A DNA stretch of 64,000 bases from Fodinibius salipaludis (GCF_002287075.1 NZ_NSKE01000005.1:246581-310580), one strand, 5' to 3'; positions 26,424 to 36,610 are shown, counted from the stretch's first letter. Numbers and translations are program-made. The notes: generated from the letters alone by a model not told the origin.

Positions 26424-27170
26424 TCACCGGATGGGTCGTTTGAGAGAGCGTTCACTGAATTCCCTGTCTGAGAGCCCCTGATCAAACCGGATATCAGACA
26501 GTTCCATCACCGTTTCGTGGTTTTTATCTAACGATTTCATTCTCATCACTTTGCCCATCCAATAGCCATCGATTTTTTCTACATTATCAATCGTCAATTC
26601 CTTAATCTTCTCCTCTTCCCCGTCGTAAAATTCAACTTTACGCAATACATAGTTGGACGTATCGGCGAAAATTATCAAATGGTGGTAGTTAACATCCGCA
26701 TGGGGCTGAGGTTCCAGTAACAACCGGTATTGCCCATTTTCCATCGACAGATCTTGGGCTATATAATCCTCCGAATAACTGCTGCGAGACATATCTTCAT
26801 AGGTAAAATCGGTACCCATAAAATTTTCGTTGGTTGCAGATGATGCGATTCTCCGAACTTTCCTGAAAGCCGGCAAATAAAGATAAAGCCGGTCAGATGC
26901 CAGCCGTAGAAATCCCACGCCGCGCACATCGGCCGGTTCAAGGAACCGCACCATGCGCAGTTCACTGCCCTTCTGGTTGATGCGCACTTTGCGTTCCTTC
27001 TGGTTGCCGCCGCGGCCGATAAGAGTCATGGTCTCATTGGCCGTCATGTCCTCAAAAGCGTTCTGCACTGAATCGACTTTGGCCAGGACCATATCAGGTG
27101 ATTGTCCCCATGAAGGAAACGCATAAAATATCAGTATCAGAATTGGTAGGAATAATTTAAACCGTCTCAT
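26424..27170 (-). CDS. LolA-like outer membrane lipoprotein-sorting protein
   Basis: 248-residue periplasmic protein with signal peptide (FYAFPSWGQ) and the LolA-like half-barrel: MTLIGRGGNQKERKVRI, MVRFLEPADVRGVGFL, YLYLPAFRKVRRI, and a GTDFTYEDM segment. In this context the family carries lipids or hydrophobic cargo between an MMPL transporter and the outer membrane rather than classical lipoproteins. It starts 7 nt after the MMPL stop. Confidence 0.87.
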   Translation of the reverse strand: MRRFKLFLPILILIFYAFPSWGQSPDMVLAKVDSVQNAFEDMTANETMTLIGRGGNQKERKVRINQKGSELRMVRFLEPADVRGVGFLRLASDRLYLYLPAFRKVRRIASSATNENFMGTDFTYEDMSRSSYSEDYIAQDLSMENGQYRLLLEPQPHADVNYHHLIIFADTSNYVLRKVEFYDGEEEKIKELTIDNVEKIDGYWMGKVMRMKSLDKNHETVMELSDIRFDQGLSDREFSERSLKRPIR

Positions 27171-27177
27171 AATGCTT

Positions 27178-30078
27178 TTAGTTTTTAGTTACTGGTTTTG
27201 TTTTTCGATCCGTTTTTCCAATCAGATATTTCGGCTTGAGCCACAGAAGCAGCACAGCCAGAAGTGTCAGGCTGAAAGTAGCACTTACGAACATGGTCAG
27301 CGAGGTCAATCCTCCAAACCTGCGGATATGCTGCCCGCCGGCAAACAACAGCACAAGAAATCCACTGCCGACCGCCAGGGCGTTGGTAACGATAGCCAGT
27401 CCGGTGGTGCTCAGCGTTGTTTTCAGGGCTTTGAGCTTATCGCCGCAGGCGTTGAACTCCTCGCGGAAGCGCGAAATAAAGTGGATGTCGGTGTCGATGC
27501 CCAGGCCGATGATGATGGAGGCGATCATAGCGGTAAACGAATCCAGCCCGATGCCCAGATAGCCCATTACCGCAAAATTGATCAGAATAGTAAGTGTAAT
27601 GGGAGCTACGCCAATAAAAGCAACAAGGCTGGAGCGAAAAATAATAGCCAGCAGGATAAGCACAAAAACCAGGGACAGAAGCAGGCTTTCGACCTGGGTG
27701 GGTGTCAGATTTTCTTCCATGCTTTTAAGTACGCTGGGCATGCCTGCCTGGTATATATTCCATTCGGCCTTACGGTCGATGGCTGAGGTATAATCACCCA
27801 GCAGTTCGGGCGCCCGGGCGGCATCCACCAACACTTGGGCATCAGCAGTTCTCCAAAGCAGACCTTTTGCATATTTTCGTATCAGTGACCGGTCAGCTGT
27901 TTCATTTATCAGCGGATCAAGGCGGTTCAGCGCCAATCCGATCCGGGCTTCCCCCAGGCTTTCATCCACGACAGCCGACAGGGAACCGGCCAGCCATTCG
28001 GCATCTTCGCGGGTTACACCGGGATTGGCTTGTCGAATTTGTTTAGCTATTTGCCCGGCGGAGGTTGTAGCCGCTTCATCCAGGCTCCGGGCAATCGCAG
28101 CAGTAATGGTTTGGATACGGCCGGAAGATAATTCCAGTTCGGCCTGCGGACTTTGCAGGTAATCGGCCAGCGAGCTGCGCACTTGGGAACGGATTGCATC
28201 ATTAATAGTAAACTCCAGTGCTGACGCAACAATACGGTTCCGCTGTTCCTCCGTTGATGCTACCCCGTATCGCTGCAGCAGCCATTCCAATTCCCGGGCC
28301 AGTTCGGTCTGTCGTAATTGGTCAAGGCGGGTGCGGGCGGGGCCGGAAACCTGCTCCAGGTTTACCACGGCCATTTTTGAGGGCAGGGTCTTCAAGTACG
28401 CATTTACGCTGTCCACCGAGGCAACCAGGGTAGCGGTATCCCAGGTGCCCAGCTTAAAGTTCATCAGGCTCTCGTCTTCTTCGGGGCCGATCATTTGCTC
28501 CATCTCCTCTTCATCTTCCACCAGAAACCATAAGTTGGTAACGCCCTGCCGGGTCTTCGGGATCACAAAATGGTCATTCATCACCTCGTTCATTTCCCCG
28601 ATGATATTGGCCATAGACTGCGGCTTGCTAACTTCGCTGACAGTCTGCAATTTGCGCTCAACGGTACGCATGGCCGTAAGGACGGCCGGGTCTTTCAGAT
28701 CGCCGCGAACGACAACCTGAAGCGGCAGTGAACCCCCGAATTTATCTCGCAGCAGCATTTCAGCGTGATAGGCATCGCTTCCCTCAGCCAGGCAGAGGGT
28801 CCAGTCCACATCTTTTTTGATGCGGGGAATGGCTATCAGCGAGGCAGCGACTACGACAGCTGTCGCCGAGACGAGTGTCCATCGATGATTAAAGACCCAG
28901 CCAGCAAAGCGATCGGTACCGGGCACTTTGCCTCTGTTTTTAGCCACCGTAGTTTTTGCTTCGAATCCTACTCCGAACGACAATAGCGCGGGAAGTAAGG
29001 TGAGGGTGACGACCAGCGCCAGCACCACACCCAAGGCCGTAAGCAGGCCAAACTGGCGGATTACGGAAAAATCCGAAATGCTCAGCGAGGCAAAACCCAC
29101 CATGGTAGTGATGGTGGTGAGAATAATGGGGGTGCCCATATCTCGGAAGGTAAAACGGGCGGCTTTTTCCGGTGATTCTCCCAATTGGCGGCGTTCATAA
29201 AATCGCTTCATCAGATGGATACCGTCGGCGCTGCCCAGTGCAATAAGTACGACGGGCATGATCCCGGTCAGCAAATCGAATTGCAATCCCCACAGACCCA
29301 TAAGTCCGGTGGTCCATACCGTGCTGACAACCACCACCGTCAGTGGAAATACGACCCCGGTCCAGTGGCGCAGGCCCAGATAGAGTACTACGATCAGCAG
29401 GAGAAGCATCAGCGGGATCAGCACCGTCATATTTTGGCCGATAAGCAGGGTCATGTTATAAACCAGGAACGGCATACCACCATAGTATAATGTTGCACTG
29501 CCCGGGACACTTTCTCCAAGCACCTGATCGGAAGCCTCACGTACGAGCAGACTGGTAGCGAACTCGTTGCTGCCGTTGGCAAAGCGCAAAATGATGGCTG
29601 TTGTGGTTTCGTCATTGGAAACCAGGTTGCCTTCGTAGCGCTCCTTGTTCAACACATACTCTTCTAGCCGGGCAAGCACTTTCGGATCCCCGGGAACTTC
29701 GCCCTTATTGAGCAGCTTGCCAACTTCCAGCCCCCATTCGGTTTTCCTGAAGTCGAGTACGTTCGTTAAACTGGTGACATACCGAATCCCTTCCACATCG
29801 CTGTAGGCCTCGGTCAACCGGTTGATTAGCCCAAGGGTTTCGGAGGTAAAAACTTTATCCGCAGTAATCAGCACCATGCCGGTGGAGTTACTGCCATACA
29901 CTTCCCCTATGCGGTTATATTCCTGGACGAGAGGGTCATCCTGGCTCAAATAGGTAGAAAAATCGGCATTCAGACTGATGGTTTGTACCGTTTTCCATCC
30001 CATAAAACCTGTAAGCAGCAACGTTGCAGCGATGATCCACCATCTTGACTTGATAATCCATCTTGCTAAAAAGAACAT
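27178..30078 (-). CDS. MMPL-family RND transporter
   Basis: 966-residue inner-membrane protein with two repeats of RND/MMPL/SSD-type helices: first block ~12-30 and 210-370, second ~790-950, each preceded by a large periplasmic domain. ALGSADGIHLMKRFYE and IIGLGIDTDIHFISRFRE are the TM4/TM10-type motifs of hydrophobe exporters. First gene of the operon, and transcribed away from copper box 7 at 30149-30165, so likely copper-induced. Exports lipids, hopanoid-like or other hydrophobes; cargo not visible. Confidence 0.88.
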   Translation of the reverse strand: MFFLARWIIKSRWWIIAATLLLTGFMGWKTVQTISLNADFSTYLSQDDPLVQEYNRIGEVYGSNSTGMVLITADKVFTSETLGLINRLTEAYSDVEGIRYVTSLTNVLDFRKTEWGLEVGKLLNKGEVPGDPKVLARLEEYVLNKERYEGNLVSNDETTTAIILRFANGSNEFATSLLVREASDQVLGESVPGSATLYYGGMPFLVYNMTLLIGQNMTVLIPLMLLLLIVVLYLGLRHWTGVVFPLTVVVVSTVWTTGLMGLWGLQFDLLTGIMPVVLIALGSADGIHLMKRFYERRQLGESPEKAARFTFRDMGTPIILTTITTMVGFASLSISDFSVIRQFGLLTALGVVLALVVTLTLLPALLSFGVGFEAKTTVAKNRGKVPGTDRFAGWVFNHRWTLVSATAVVVAASLIAIPRIKKDVDWTLCLAEGSDAYHAEMLLRDKFGGSLPLQVVVRGDLKDPAVLTAMRTVERKLQTVSEVSKPQSMANIIGEMNEVMNDHFVIPKTRQGVTNLWFLVEDEEEMEQMIGPEEDESLMNFKLGTWDTATLVASVDSVNAYLKTLPSKMAVVNLEQVSGPARTRLDQLRQTELARELEWLLQRYGVASTEEQRNRIVASALEFTINDAIRSQVRSSLADYLQSPQAELELSSGRIQTITAAIARSLDEAATTSAGQIAKQIRQANPGVTREDAEWLAGSLSAVVDESLGEARIGLALNRLDPLINETADRSLIRKYAKGLLWRTADAQVLVDAARAPELLGDYTSAIDRKAEWNIYQAGMPSVLKSMEENLTPTQVESLLLSLVFVLILLAIIFRSSLVAFIGVAPITLTILINFAVMGYLGIGLDSFTAMIASIIIGLGIDTDIHFISRFREEFNACGDKLKALKTTLSTTGLAIVTNALAVGSGFLVLLFAGGQHIRRFGGLTSLTMFVSATFSLTLLAVLLLWLKPKYLIGKTDRKTKPVTKN

Positions 30079-30131
30079 AACTTAAATAGGATAAAGAGGT
30101 TTTAATTTATTGTACGAGGGTTCTTTTATAG

Positions 30132-30165
30132 TATATACGGGGTGGTACCTTAAAAAAAGCTTAAA
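30132..30165 (-). promoter_or_regulatory. Copper-regulon box 7 with -10, upstream of MMPL operon
   Basis: On the minus strand TTTAAG occurs at 30165-30160 and 30154-30149, an 11-bp repeat, followed after 11 nt by TATATA (30137-30132). Same geometry as the plus-strand boxes. Confidence 0.72.
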
Positions 30166-30263
30166 TCAACAGTTAGAATTATTATTGTATCTACACCAAT
30201 TATATTTTGTACCTGAAGTTTTATGAATTTGAATACCAGTCTGACAAAAGATGATACGATAGT

Positions 30264-30968
30264 ATGAACAAGAAGTACCATTACAGAAATATCTTTCTTG
30301 TTATTGTTCTTTACGCCATATCCATAATTCCCTTGATGGCTCAGAACAACAATCGTATGCTTATACACGAAATTGAAGGTAATCAATATGTGAAAACAGA
30401 CTATTCACCAGAAGGGAAGCAGACGGGAAAACAGGTTCTCAAAGTTGAGACTATTGAAAAACAAAATGATCTGCTAAGAATGCCCGTCAAACTATACAGT
30501 TACAATAGAAAGGGTGACCTGGTCGACAGTACGAAGACAATCTATACTTGCAATCCAGATGAGCGTAAAATCTTGGTAAACCTCCTATCCTTCTCAGATT
30601 ATGCGAAGGGCAGTGAAATAAAAATAAATGTAAACGAAACAACTGCTTTTTACCCCGTGTCTCCAGAACCGGGATGGGAAATGGAATCCATTAATTTTCA
30701 AATGAATATCGACAAGGGACTGGTGGGGTTTCTGGGAGGCAAAAGTAGAGTAAACATCCATAACCGACGGATTGTATCTAATGACACCCTTCAAACCGAG
30801 CAATACCAAATAAATTCAGAAGTAAATTTCCGCATTTATGTAATGGGTATAAAAATGAAAGAATTCGGATACCAGATTATAGAGATCATCGACAAAGAGT
30901 TGGGTATTATCTGGCAAAAATTCACTAGTGAAGATGATGAAAGCTACTTTGTGATTCGCTTGTTATAA
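30264..30968 (+). CDS. Secreted hypothetical protein (DUF3108/TapB-like)
   Basis: 234 residues with signal peptide (IIPLMAQ) and a beta-rich body. The pattern of KLYSYNRKGDLVDSTKTIY, LSFSDYAKGSEIK and GLVGFLGGKSRVN resembles periplasmic DUF3108/TapB-type proteins of Bacteroidota, but the match is weak. Divergent from the MMPL operon; box 7 lies between them pointing the other way. Function unknown. Confidence 0.6.
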   Translation: MNKKYHYRNIFLVIVLYAISIIPLMAQNNNRMLIHEIEGNQYVKTDYSPEGKQTGKQVLKVETIEKQNDLLRMPVKLYSYNRKGDLVDSTKTIYTCNPDERKILVNLLSFSDYAKGSEIKINVNETTAFYPVSPEPGWEMESINFQMNIDKGLVGFLGGKSRVNIHNRRIVSNDTLQTEQYQINSEVNFRIYVMGIKMKEFGYQIIEIIDKELGIIWQKFTSEDDESYFVIRLL

Positions 30969-31010
30969 ACCGACTTGAAAATTGAAATAGATATCACAAT
31001 TTCGATTTAA

Positions 31011-31652
31011 ATGAAGAATCCCAATCCTAAACAAACCCAGTTCACTAAAAATCGGTATAACGCTACATCAGTTATTTATAATTTTATGGAATGGCCGGTC
31101 GAGCAGCTGTGGTATAAAAAATGGCGGCAAAAGCTATGGCAGAACATCCATGGACCAACGGTATTGGAAATCGGAGTGGGGACAGGCAAGAATATTCCAT
31201 ACTATCTCGAGGATGTTGAAATAACAGGAATAGACCTTTCTCCTGGCATGCTGAAACGAGCTAATAAATTACTGCCCGACCCTGCAAAAGATCACATTAC
31301 ACTACGTGAAATGGATGCCCAGCAAATGGATTTTTCCGATAATCATTTTGAGGAGGTGGTTGCCACCTTTGTGTTTTGCTCGGTGCCAGATCCTATATTG
31401 GGATTAAAAGAAGCTCTGCGCGTCACCAAACCCGGCGGCCGGCTGCATCTACTGGAACATATGACAGCCGACCAATCCTTTCTGGCAAGCCTAATGGAAA
31501 AACTGGATGCTCCAATCCATTACCTGAGCGGTGTTCATATTGCCCGTAATACGGTAAAAAATGTTGAAAAGGCCGGTTGGAATATTGAAAAGGTTCAGGA
31601 TTTAACTGCGAAGGGTATCTTCAAAAAAATCGAAGCGAGCAAACCACATTAA
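31011..31652 (+). CDS. Class I SAM-dependent methyltransferase
   Basis: 213 residues. SAM-binding motif I is VLEIGVGTGKNIPYY; motif II region gives ITGIDLSPGMLKRA; post-motif FCSVPDPILGLKEALRVTKPGG and a C-terminal KAGW segment place it in the UbiE/Methyltransf_11 group. Substrate unknown; members near metal genes are often annotated as phospholipid or arsenite-type methyltransferases, but no arsenic-binding Cys triad is seen here. Convergent with the histidine kinase, overlapping it by 4 nt. Confidence 0.87.
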   Translation: MKNPNPKQTQFTKNRYNATSVIYNFMEWPVEQLWYKKWRQKLWQNIHGPTVLEIGVGTGKNIPYYLEDVEITGIDLSPGMLKRANKLLPDPAKDHITLREMDAQQMDFSDNHFEEVVATFVFCSVPDPILGLKEALRVTKPGGRLHLLEHMTADQSFLASLMEKLDAPIHYLSGVHIARNTVKNVEKAGWNIEKVQDLTAKGIFKKIEASKPH

Positions 31653-33094
31653 ATTTCCTTTGCTTCTGACAGCGGCAATTCAACCACGAATGTACTTCCT
31701 TTACCCTCTCCTTCGCTGTAAGCTCTAATCCTTCCACCATACAATTCAATTATGGCTTTTACGAGTGGCAGCCCCAAGCCACTCCCGGATTGTTCCTGAA
31801 CGGTTAACTCATTAGCCCGGTAGAACCGCTCAAACAGATGCTTTTTGGTTTCTTCATCAAAACCGATTCCGGTATCACTAAGATGGATAACCGCCTTGCC
31901 ACTGCTGCGTTGTAGTTGTAGCTTTACCTGGCCACCGTTAGGTGTGTACTTCACAGCATTTTCCATCAGATTATTGATTACCTCCTCGATATAGGCTCCA
32001 TGCGCCCGGACTTGCAGTTCAGGATCAATTTGTGTTTGAATACTGATATTCTTTGCCTGAGCACTTTCTTGGTGTTGATCGGCCACTGCTTCTGTAATGC
32101 GACTTATATTAATGGTTTCCGGCTGCGAACGATGCACTGATTCTACCCTTGACAACTGAAGCAACAGATGTACCATCTCGCTCATGCGGCGTGTTTCCGT
32201 GAGCATCCGCTGGATGGTTTCACGATACTCTTCTTTTGAGCGTGGCTTGCGAAGCATAATTTCCGCATCGCTTTGCAAGGATGATAAAGGGGTCATGAGT
32301 TCATGTGCTGCATCAGAGGTAAAGCGTTTTTCCCGCTCAAAACCTTTTTGCAGGCGATTGAGCATCATATTAAACGTTTCCGCCAGGTCGGTAAGTTCGT
32401 CCCTAACCTGATAGTTTACGGGGATGCGTTTATCAAGATCTGTAGTCGTAATAGATTTGGCGGCGTCAATAATTGACGATACCGGGGACAGAGCGCGACG
32501 TGACAGCCAGTACCCTCCAAGGATGGAAAAGGCCACACTTATTGCAATAAGAACCAACAAATATCGCCTGAATCGGCTCAGTTCTTCGTGCAGTGTCCAT
32601 TCGAATCCGGTGACTTCCAGCCAGCCGTTGAATCCCTCATCATCCATAATCGGATAAAACAGCGTACGTGCCGGCAGATCCTGCCACTGGCTGCTGAACG
32701 AATATTCCTCGGGCGAATCAGGGATATCAGTTTGCAGTGGCTGATCGACACCGGTAAAGTTCGGACTCCTGTATATAAGCCGCCCTTCCTGATTATATAA
32801 TCTCACATAGGTTCCGTACTCAACGCCACTTTTAAGCGCTGCATTGCGACTATACCCTGACAAGTCAATAGCCAGTGTATCCCCGTCGGTATCGATATGC
32901 GGAAGCAACTGCTCAGCCTCGAACCGCAGATGGCGATCATAGTTATGGTGAATCGACTGATGAAAGGATTCATATAAAAAATAGCCGAAAGCACTTAACA
33001 TGATAAACAAACTCAATCCATACCAAAATGCCAGCTTCTTAGAAATAGACAGGCGATCAAAAAAGCTCGTCAAACTGCTCACAATCTTACTCAT
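31649..33094 (-). CDS. Sensor histidine kinase, CusS-like
   Basis: 481-residue membrane kinase: helix ~22-42, periplasmic sensor ~45-172, helix ~178-196, HAMP (~197-250), HisKA with phospho-His264 in SDAAHELMTPL, and HATPase_c with the N box NLMENAVKYTPNGG and G boxes DTGIGF and SGSGLGL. Layout is that of metal-sensing CusS/CopS kinases. Its start overlaps the response regulator stop by 8 nt, so the two are translated together. Likely detects periplasmic copper. Confidence 0.91.
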   Translation of the reverse strand: MSKIVSSLTSFFDRLSISKKLAFWYGLSLFIMLSAFGYFLYESFHQSIHHNYDRHLRFEAEQLLPHIDTDGDTLAIDLSGYSRNAALKSGVEYGTYVRLYNQEGRLIYRSPNFTGVDQPLQTDIPDSPEEYSFSSQWQDLPARTLFYPIMDDEGFNGWLEVTGFEWTLHEELSRFRRYLLVLIAISVAFSILGGYWLSRRALSPVSSIIDAAKSITTTDLDKRIPVNYQVRDELTDLAETFNMMLNRLQKGFEREKRFTSDAAHELMTPLSSLQSDAEIMLRKPRSKEEYRETIQRMLTETRRMSEMVHLLLQLSRVESVHRSQPETINISRITEAVADQHQESAQAKNISIQTQIDPELQVRAHGAYIEEVINNLMENAVKYTPNGGQVKLQLQRSSGKAVIHLSDTGIGFDEETKKHLFERFYRANELTVQEQSGSGLGLPLVKAIIELYGGRIRAYSEGEGKGSTFVVELPLSEAKEI

Positions 33095-33809
33095 TTTCTT
33101 TTATTAAGTCACCATTCAATCGATATCCTGCGCCTCGTATGGTTTCAATAACTTGGGAGTGGTCCGCCAAAAATGCTTCCTCGCACTCTTCAAACGAATC
33201 GGCCAGCTTCTGTCGCAACGTGGAAATCGTCGCCTCAATCGTATTATCACTCACGTGGTAAGCCGATCCCCACACCCGCTCTGCCAACTGGGTCTTAGAG
33301 AACACCGTTTCCGGCTCGCTCACCAAAAGTTCTAACAAAATAAACTCTTTCGGCCGAAGCGATCGCTTAATGCCACATACTTTCACCCAGTGTTTACGCG
33401 CGTCCAGTTCTATAGGTCCCACCGAAACCACTTCATCATTCTGCAACTCAGAGGAACGTCGTCCCAATGCCCGAACGCGGGCCAGCAGCTCTTCAAACGA
33501 AAACGGTTTGCCCATATAATCATCGGCTCCGGCATCCAACCCGGAAACCTTATGATCCAGATCCCCAAGCGCCGTTAGCATGAGGACAGGAAACATTCGC
33601 TCTTCCGCACGCCAATGCTCCAAAATTTGCTTGCCATCACGGTTAGGCAGCCGCCAGTCTAAAATCACCAAATCATAATCATTTACCAATCCCTGCAGCT
33701 CGGCCTCTTCCCCATCATGCATGACCTCCACAACGTGACCTTCCTCTTCCAATCCTCGCTTCAAATTACTGGCCAGCTGCTTTTCATCTTCCACTAAAAA
33801 TATCCACAT
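33087..33809 (-). CDS. OmpR-family response regulator, CusR/CopR-like
   Basis: 240 residues: receiver with acidic VEDE, phospho-Asp51 in VILDWRLPNRDGK, Thr in MLTALG and Lys in MGKPFSFEELLARVRALGRR, then a winged-helix DNA-binding domain (RPKEFILLELLVSEP, AERVWG). OmpR-type regulators bind direct repeats of about 10-11 bp, which matches the seven TTTAAG-N5-TTTAAG boxes in this window; one of them lies in the divergent gap at 33872. Probable master regulator of the copper genes. Confidence 0.92.
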   Translation of the reverse strand: MWIFLVEDEKQLASNLKRGLEEEGHVVEVMHDGEEAELQGLVNDYDLVILDWRLPNRDGKQILEHWRAEERMFPVLMLTALGDLDHKVSGLDAGADDYMGKPFSFEELLARVRALGRRSSELQNDEVVSVGPIELDARKHWVKVCGIKRSLRPKEFILLELLVSEPETVFSKTQLAERVWGSAYHVSDNTIEATISTLRQKLADSFEECEEAFLADHSQVIETIRGAGYRLNGDLIKENE

Positions 33810-33871
33810 ACCACAGACTTTCTGATTATTAACAAAACGGTCTTAAGATAAAAGATGCTAACCAATAATGT

Positions 33872-33904
33872 TTTAAGCTTAATTTAAGGTTCAGTTTGTA
33901 TGTT
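33872..33904 (+). promoter_or_regulatory. Copper-regulon box 4 with -10, upstream of multicopper oxidase
   Basis: TTTAAG at 33872-33877 and 33883-33888, then 10 nt and TATGTT (33899-33904). Lies in the 155-bp divergent gap between the response regulator and the oxidase; a lone CTTAAG at 33842 faces the regulator. Confidence 0.76.
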
Positions 33905-33964
33905 TCGGTTCGATATTTGAAAACCGACGCTTTAGCTAATTAAAACAACAGCTTACACTGATTT

Positions 33965-35788
33965 ATGAGTGACGATAACAATAATGGTATGAATCGCCGC
34001 ACCTTTCTCCGATATGCTGGCTCCTTGGCAGCTTTTGCCGGGGCAAGTGCGGTATTGCCGGGCTACGCGTTAGCGGGCTTCGGCAGTGAGAAGCGAGATG
34101 TGTTAACCCCCAAAGGCCCTGATAATGTTATTGATCTGACCATCGGCAAAATGCCTCACAAGATCGATGGAAAACGAGGCGAAGCCATAGGTATCAATGG
34201 TTCGGTGCCTGGGCCGTTGATCCGCCTGCAGGAAGGACAAGACGTAATGCTTCGGGTCACAAATGAACTGGAAGACACCACTTCAATCCACTGGCATGGG
34301 ATTCTGCTGCCGTTCCAGATGGATGGGGTCCCCGGTGTTAGTTTTGACGGTATTGCTCCCGGAGAAACCTTTGAATACCGGTACCCGGTGCGGCAGAGCG
34401 GGACCTATTGGTATCACAGCCACTCCGGGCTACAGGAGCAGTTGGGCCATTACGGGCCACTTGTCATTGATCCTGCCGATGAGAACCCGGTCGAGTATGA
34501 TCGCGACTATCCAATTGTGCTCTCCGACTGGACCTTCGAAGATCCCCACGACGTGTTGGCGAACAACATCAAAATGGAGGGCTATTATAACTATCAGAAG
34601 CGCGACCTTGGAGAATTTTTCAGTGATGTTAAAAAGAACGGTCTTGGCGACACGATTAAAGACTATGCCATGTTCGGAAATATGCGGATGAGCGCCACCG
34701 ATCTACTGGATGTCACCGGCGCCACCTATACCTACCTGATGAACGGTCGTGGGCCCGACTCCAACTGGAATGCCCTGTTCAAGAAAGGTGAAAAAGTGCG
34801 CCTGCGTTTTATCAACGCCTCAGCTGGCACCACAGCTTTTGACGTACGCATTCCCGGCCTGGAGATGACCGTGGTAGCAGCTGATGGGCAGAATGTAGAG
34901 CCGGTACCCATTGACGAATTTCGCATCGGTATTGCCGAAACCTATGATGTTGTTGTCGAACCCAAAGAAGAAAAGCCTTATACCATTTTTGCAGAATCGC
35001 TTGACCGAAGTGGTTATGCCCGTGGTACGCTGACGCCCAGAGAAGGGATGGAAGCCCCAGTACCTGATCTTCGCCCCCGCCCCAAACGCAGCATGCGAGA
35101 TATGGGCATGATGATGGCTATGGGGGACATGGATATGGAAGGCGACAACATGGAAGGAATGGATGATGGGGATATGAATCACGGAGATATGGATCATGGC
35201 AACATGGATATGTCCAAAGACCCCAAATCCCCCGTCAAGCATGGTCCCGACAAGCACGGACCGGGCGCGGCTGCTATTGCACAGAATCAGTTTGACCGGC
35301 TCGACGAACCCGGCATCGGCCTTGGCAACGACGGACGAAAAGTGCTGGTCTATGATGACTTGAAAAGCCTGCGTCCTAACAGGGATAAACGCAATGCCCA
35401 GCGAGACGTAGAACTACACCTGACTGGAAACATGGAACGCTACATGTGGTCGTTTGACGGCGATCAGTTTCATGAAGTGGACGGTCCTATCGAATTTAAA
35501 CACAACGAACGGCTCCGGCTCACGCTGGTCAACGATACGATGATGGAGCACCCGATTCACCTGCACGGCATGTGGATGGAGCTGGAAAACGGCAACGGGC
35601 AATACAATCCTCGTCAACATACCCTATTGGTACAACCCGCTCAACGCATTTCAGCACTCATTACGCCGCGAGACAAAGGGCGCTGGGCGTTCCACTGCCA
35701 CATCCTCTATCACATGGAGCGCGGCATGTTCCGGGTCGTTCAGGTGGCTGATGAAAATGGAAGCATTTACGGGCAAGACTATTCGTAA
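33965..35788 (+). CDS. copA: Multicopper oxidase, copper-resistance CopA type
   Basis: 607-residue periplasmic enzyme that oxidises Cu(I). Tat signal NRRTFLRYAGSLAAFAG; three cupredoxin domains; copper sites HWHGILLPFQMDGVPG, YWYHSHSGLQEQLGHYG, HPIHLHGMW and the type 1 site FHCHILYHMERGMF. A Met/His/Asp-rich insert (~375-415, MGDMDMEGDNMEGMDDGDMN) is the copper-binding loop of CopA proteins. First gene after box 4 and followed by CopB. Confidence 0.95.
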   Translation: MSDDNNNGMNRRTFLRYAGSLAAFAGASAVLPGYALAGFGSEKRDVLTPKGPDNVIDLTIGKMPHKIDGKRGEAIGINGSVPGPLIRLQEGQDVMLRVTNELEDTTSIHWHGILLPFQMDGVPGVSFDGIAPGETFEYRYPVRQSGTYWYHSHSGLQEQLGHYGPLVIDPADENPVEYDRDYPIVLSDWTFEDPHDVLANNIKMEGYYNYQKRDLGEFFSDVKKNGLGDTIKDYAMFGNMRMSATDLLDVTGATYTYLMNGRGPDSNWNALFKKGEKVRLRFINASAGTTAFDVRIPGLEMTVVAADGQNVEPVPIDEFRIGIAETYDVVVEPKEEKPYTIFAESLDRSGYARGTLTPREGMEAPVPDLRPRPKRSMRDMGMMMAMGDMDMEGDNMEGMDDGDMNHGDMDHGNMDMSKDPKSPVKHGPDKHGPGAAAIAQNQFDRLDEPGIGLGNDGRKVLVYDDLKSLRPNRDKRNAQRDVELHLTGNMERYMWSFDGDQFHEVDGPIEFKHNERLRLTLVNDTMMEHPIHLHGMWMELENGNGQYNPRQHTLLVQPAQRISALITPRDKGRWAFHCHILYHMERGMFRVVQVADENGSIYGQDYS

Positions 35789-35854
35789 GTACATCCAACA
35801 AGCCTTACCAAACGAATTCTATCTGACATACAAAATTGCAACATCATGACCATG

Positions 35855-36610
35855 ATAAAACGCACCTCATCATTCATTCTCACTATCTTAGCTATCATCG
35901 TAATCACCGGCAGCTCAGCCTTTGCTCAAAAAGCACCTGAGTTTAGCAACGACCTGATGATGGACGATAACACCTACTTGTTTTTCATGACAGACCGGTT
36001 GGAATACTACCGAATAAGTGGGGCTGACCCCATCGTCTGGGATGCCCAGGGATGGATAGGCAAAGATCTTAATAAGTTCTGGTTTAAAGCAGAAGGCGAA
36101 GCCTTAACGATTGAAAAGGAAGGCGAAATGGAGTTCCAGGGCCTCTACAGTCGTGGGATCAGCCCCTATTTCGATCTGCAGGTGGGAATCCGGTATGACC
36201 TGATGTATAATCGCGAGGGGAATGACAGCCGTGTATTTGGCGTCGTCGGATTTCAGGGCCTAGCTCCCTACTTATTTGAAGTTGACGGAGGGCTTTTTGT
36301 CAGCCAAGACGGTGATATTTCTGCCGTGGTTGAAGGAGAGTATGATCTGCTGATTACTCAGCGGCTGATCGGACAACCCCGCTTTGCTACCAAGTTTGCT
36401 GTGCAGGAAGTACCTGAATTTGGCGTTGGTTCCGGCTTCAACAACGTACAACTCGGGTTCCGGCTACGATATGAAATCGAGCGGGAATTTGCACCATACG
36501 TCGGTATCTCCTGGAATCGGAAGCTAGGCGACACCGCCGACTTTACCCGTCTGGAAGGAGGTGACGTTAGTACATTTGGCCTGGTGGGCGGGGTACGAAT
36601 GTGGTTTTAA
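35855..36610 (+). CDS. copB: Copper resistance protein B (outer membrane)
   Basis: About 251 residues from ATG 35855 (an ATG at 35846 is also possible). Signal peptide ends at SSAFAQ. The rest is a CopB barrel: LEYYRISGADPIVWDAQGWI, KDLNKFWFKAEGE, an RGISPYFDLQVGIRYD strand pair and the end FAPYVGISWNRKLGDTADF. Works with CopA in outer-membrane copper sequestration. Usual family members carry a Met-rich N-terminal tail; here it is nearly absent. Confidence 0.92.
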   Translation: MKRTSSFILTILAIIVITGSSAFAQKAPEFSNDLMMDDNTYLFFMTDRLEYYRISGADPIVWDAQGWIGKDLNKFWFKAEGEALTIEKEGEMEFQGLYSRGISPYFDLQVGIRYDLMYNREGNDSRVFGVVGFQGLAPYLFEVDGGLFVSQDGDISAVVEGEYDLLITQRLIGQPRFATKFAVQEVPEFGVGSGFNNVQLGFRLRYEIEREFAPYVGISWNRKLGDTADFTRLEGGDVSTFGLVGGVRMWF

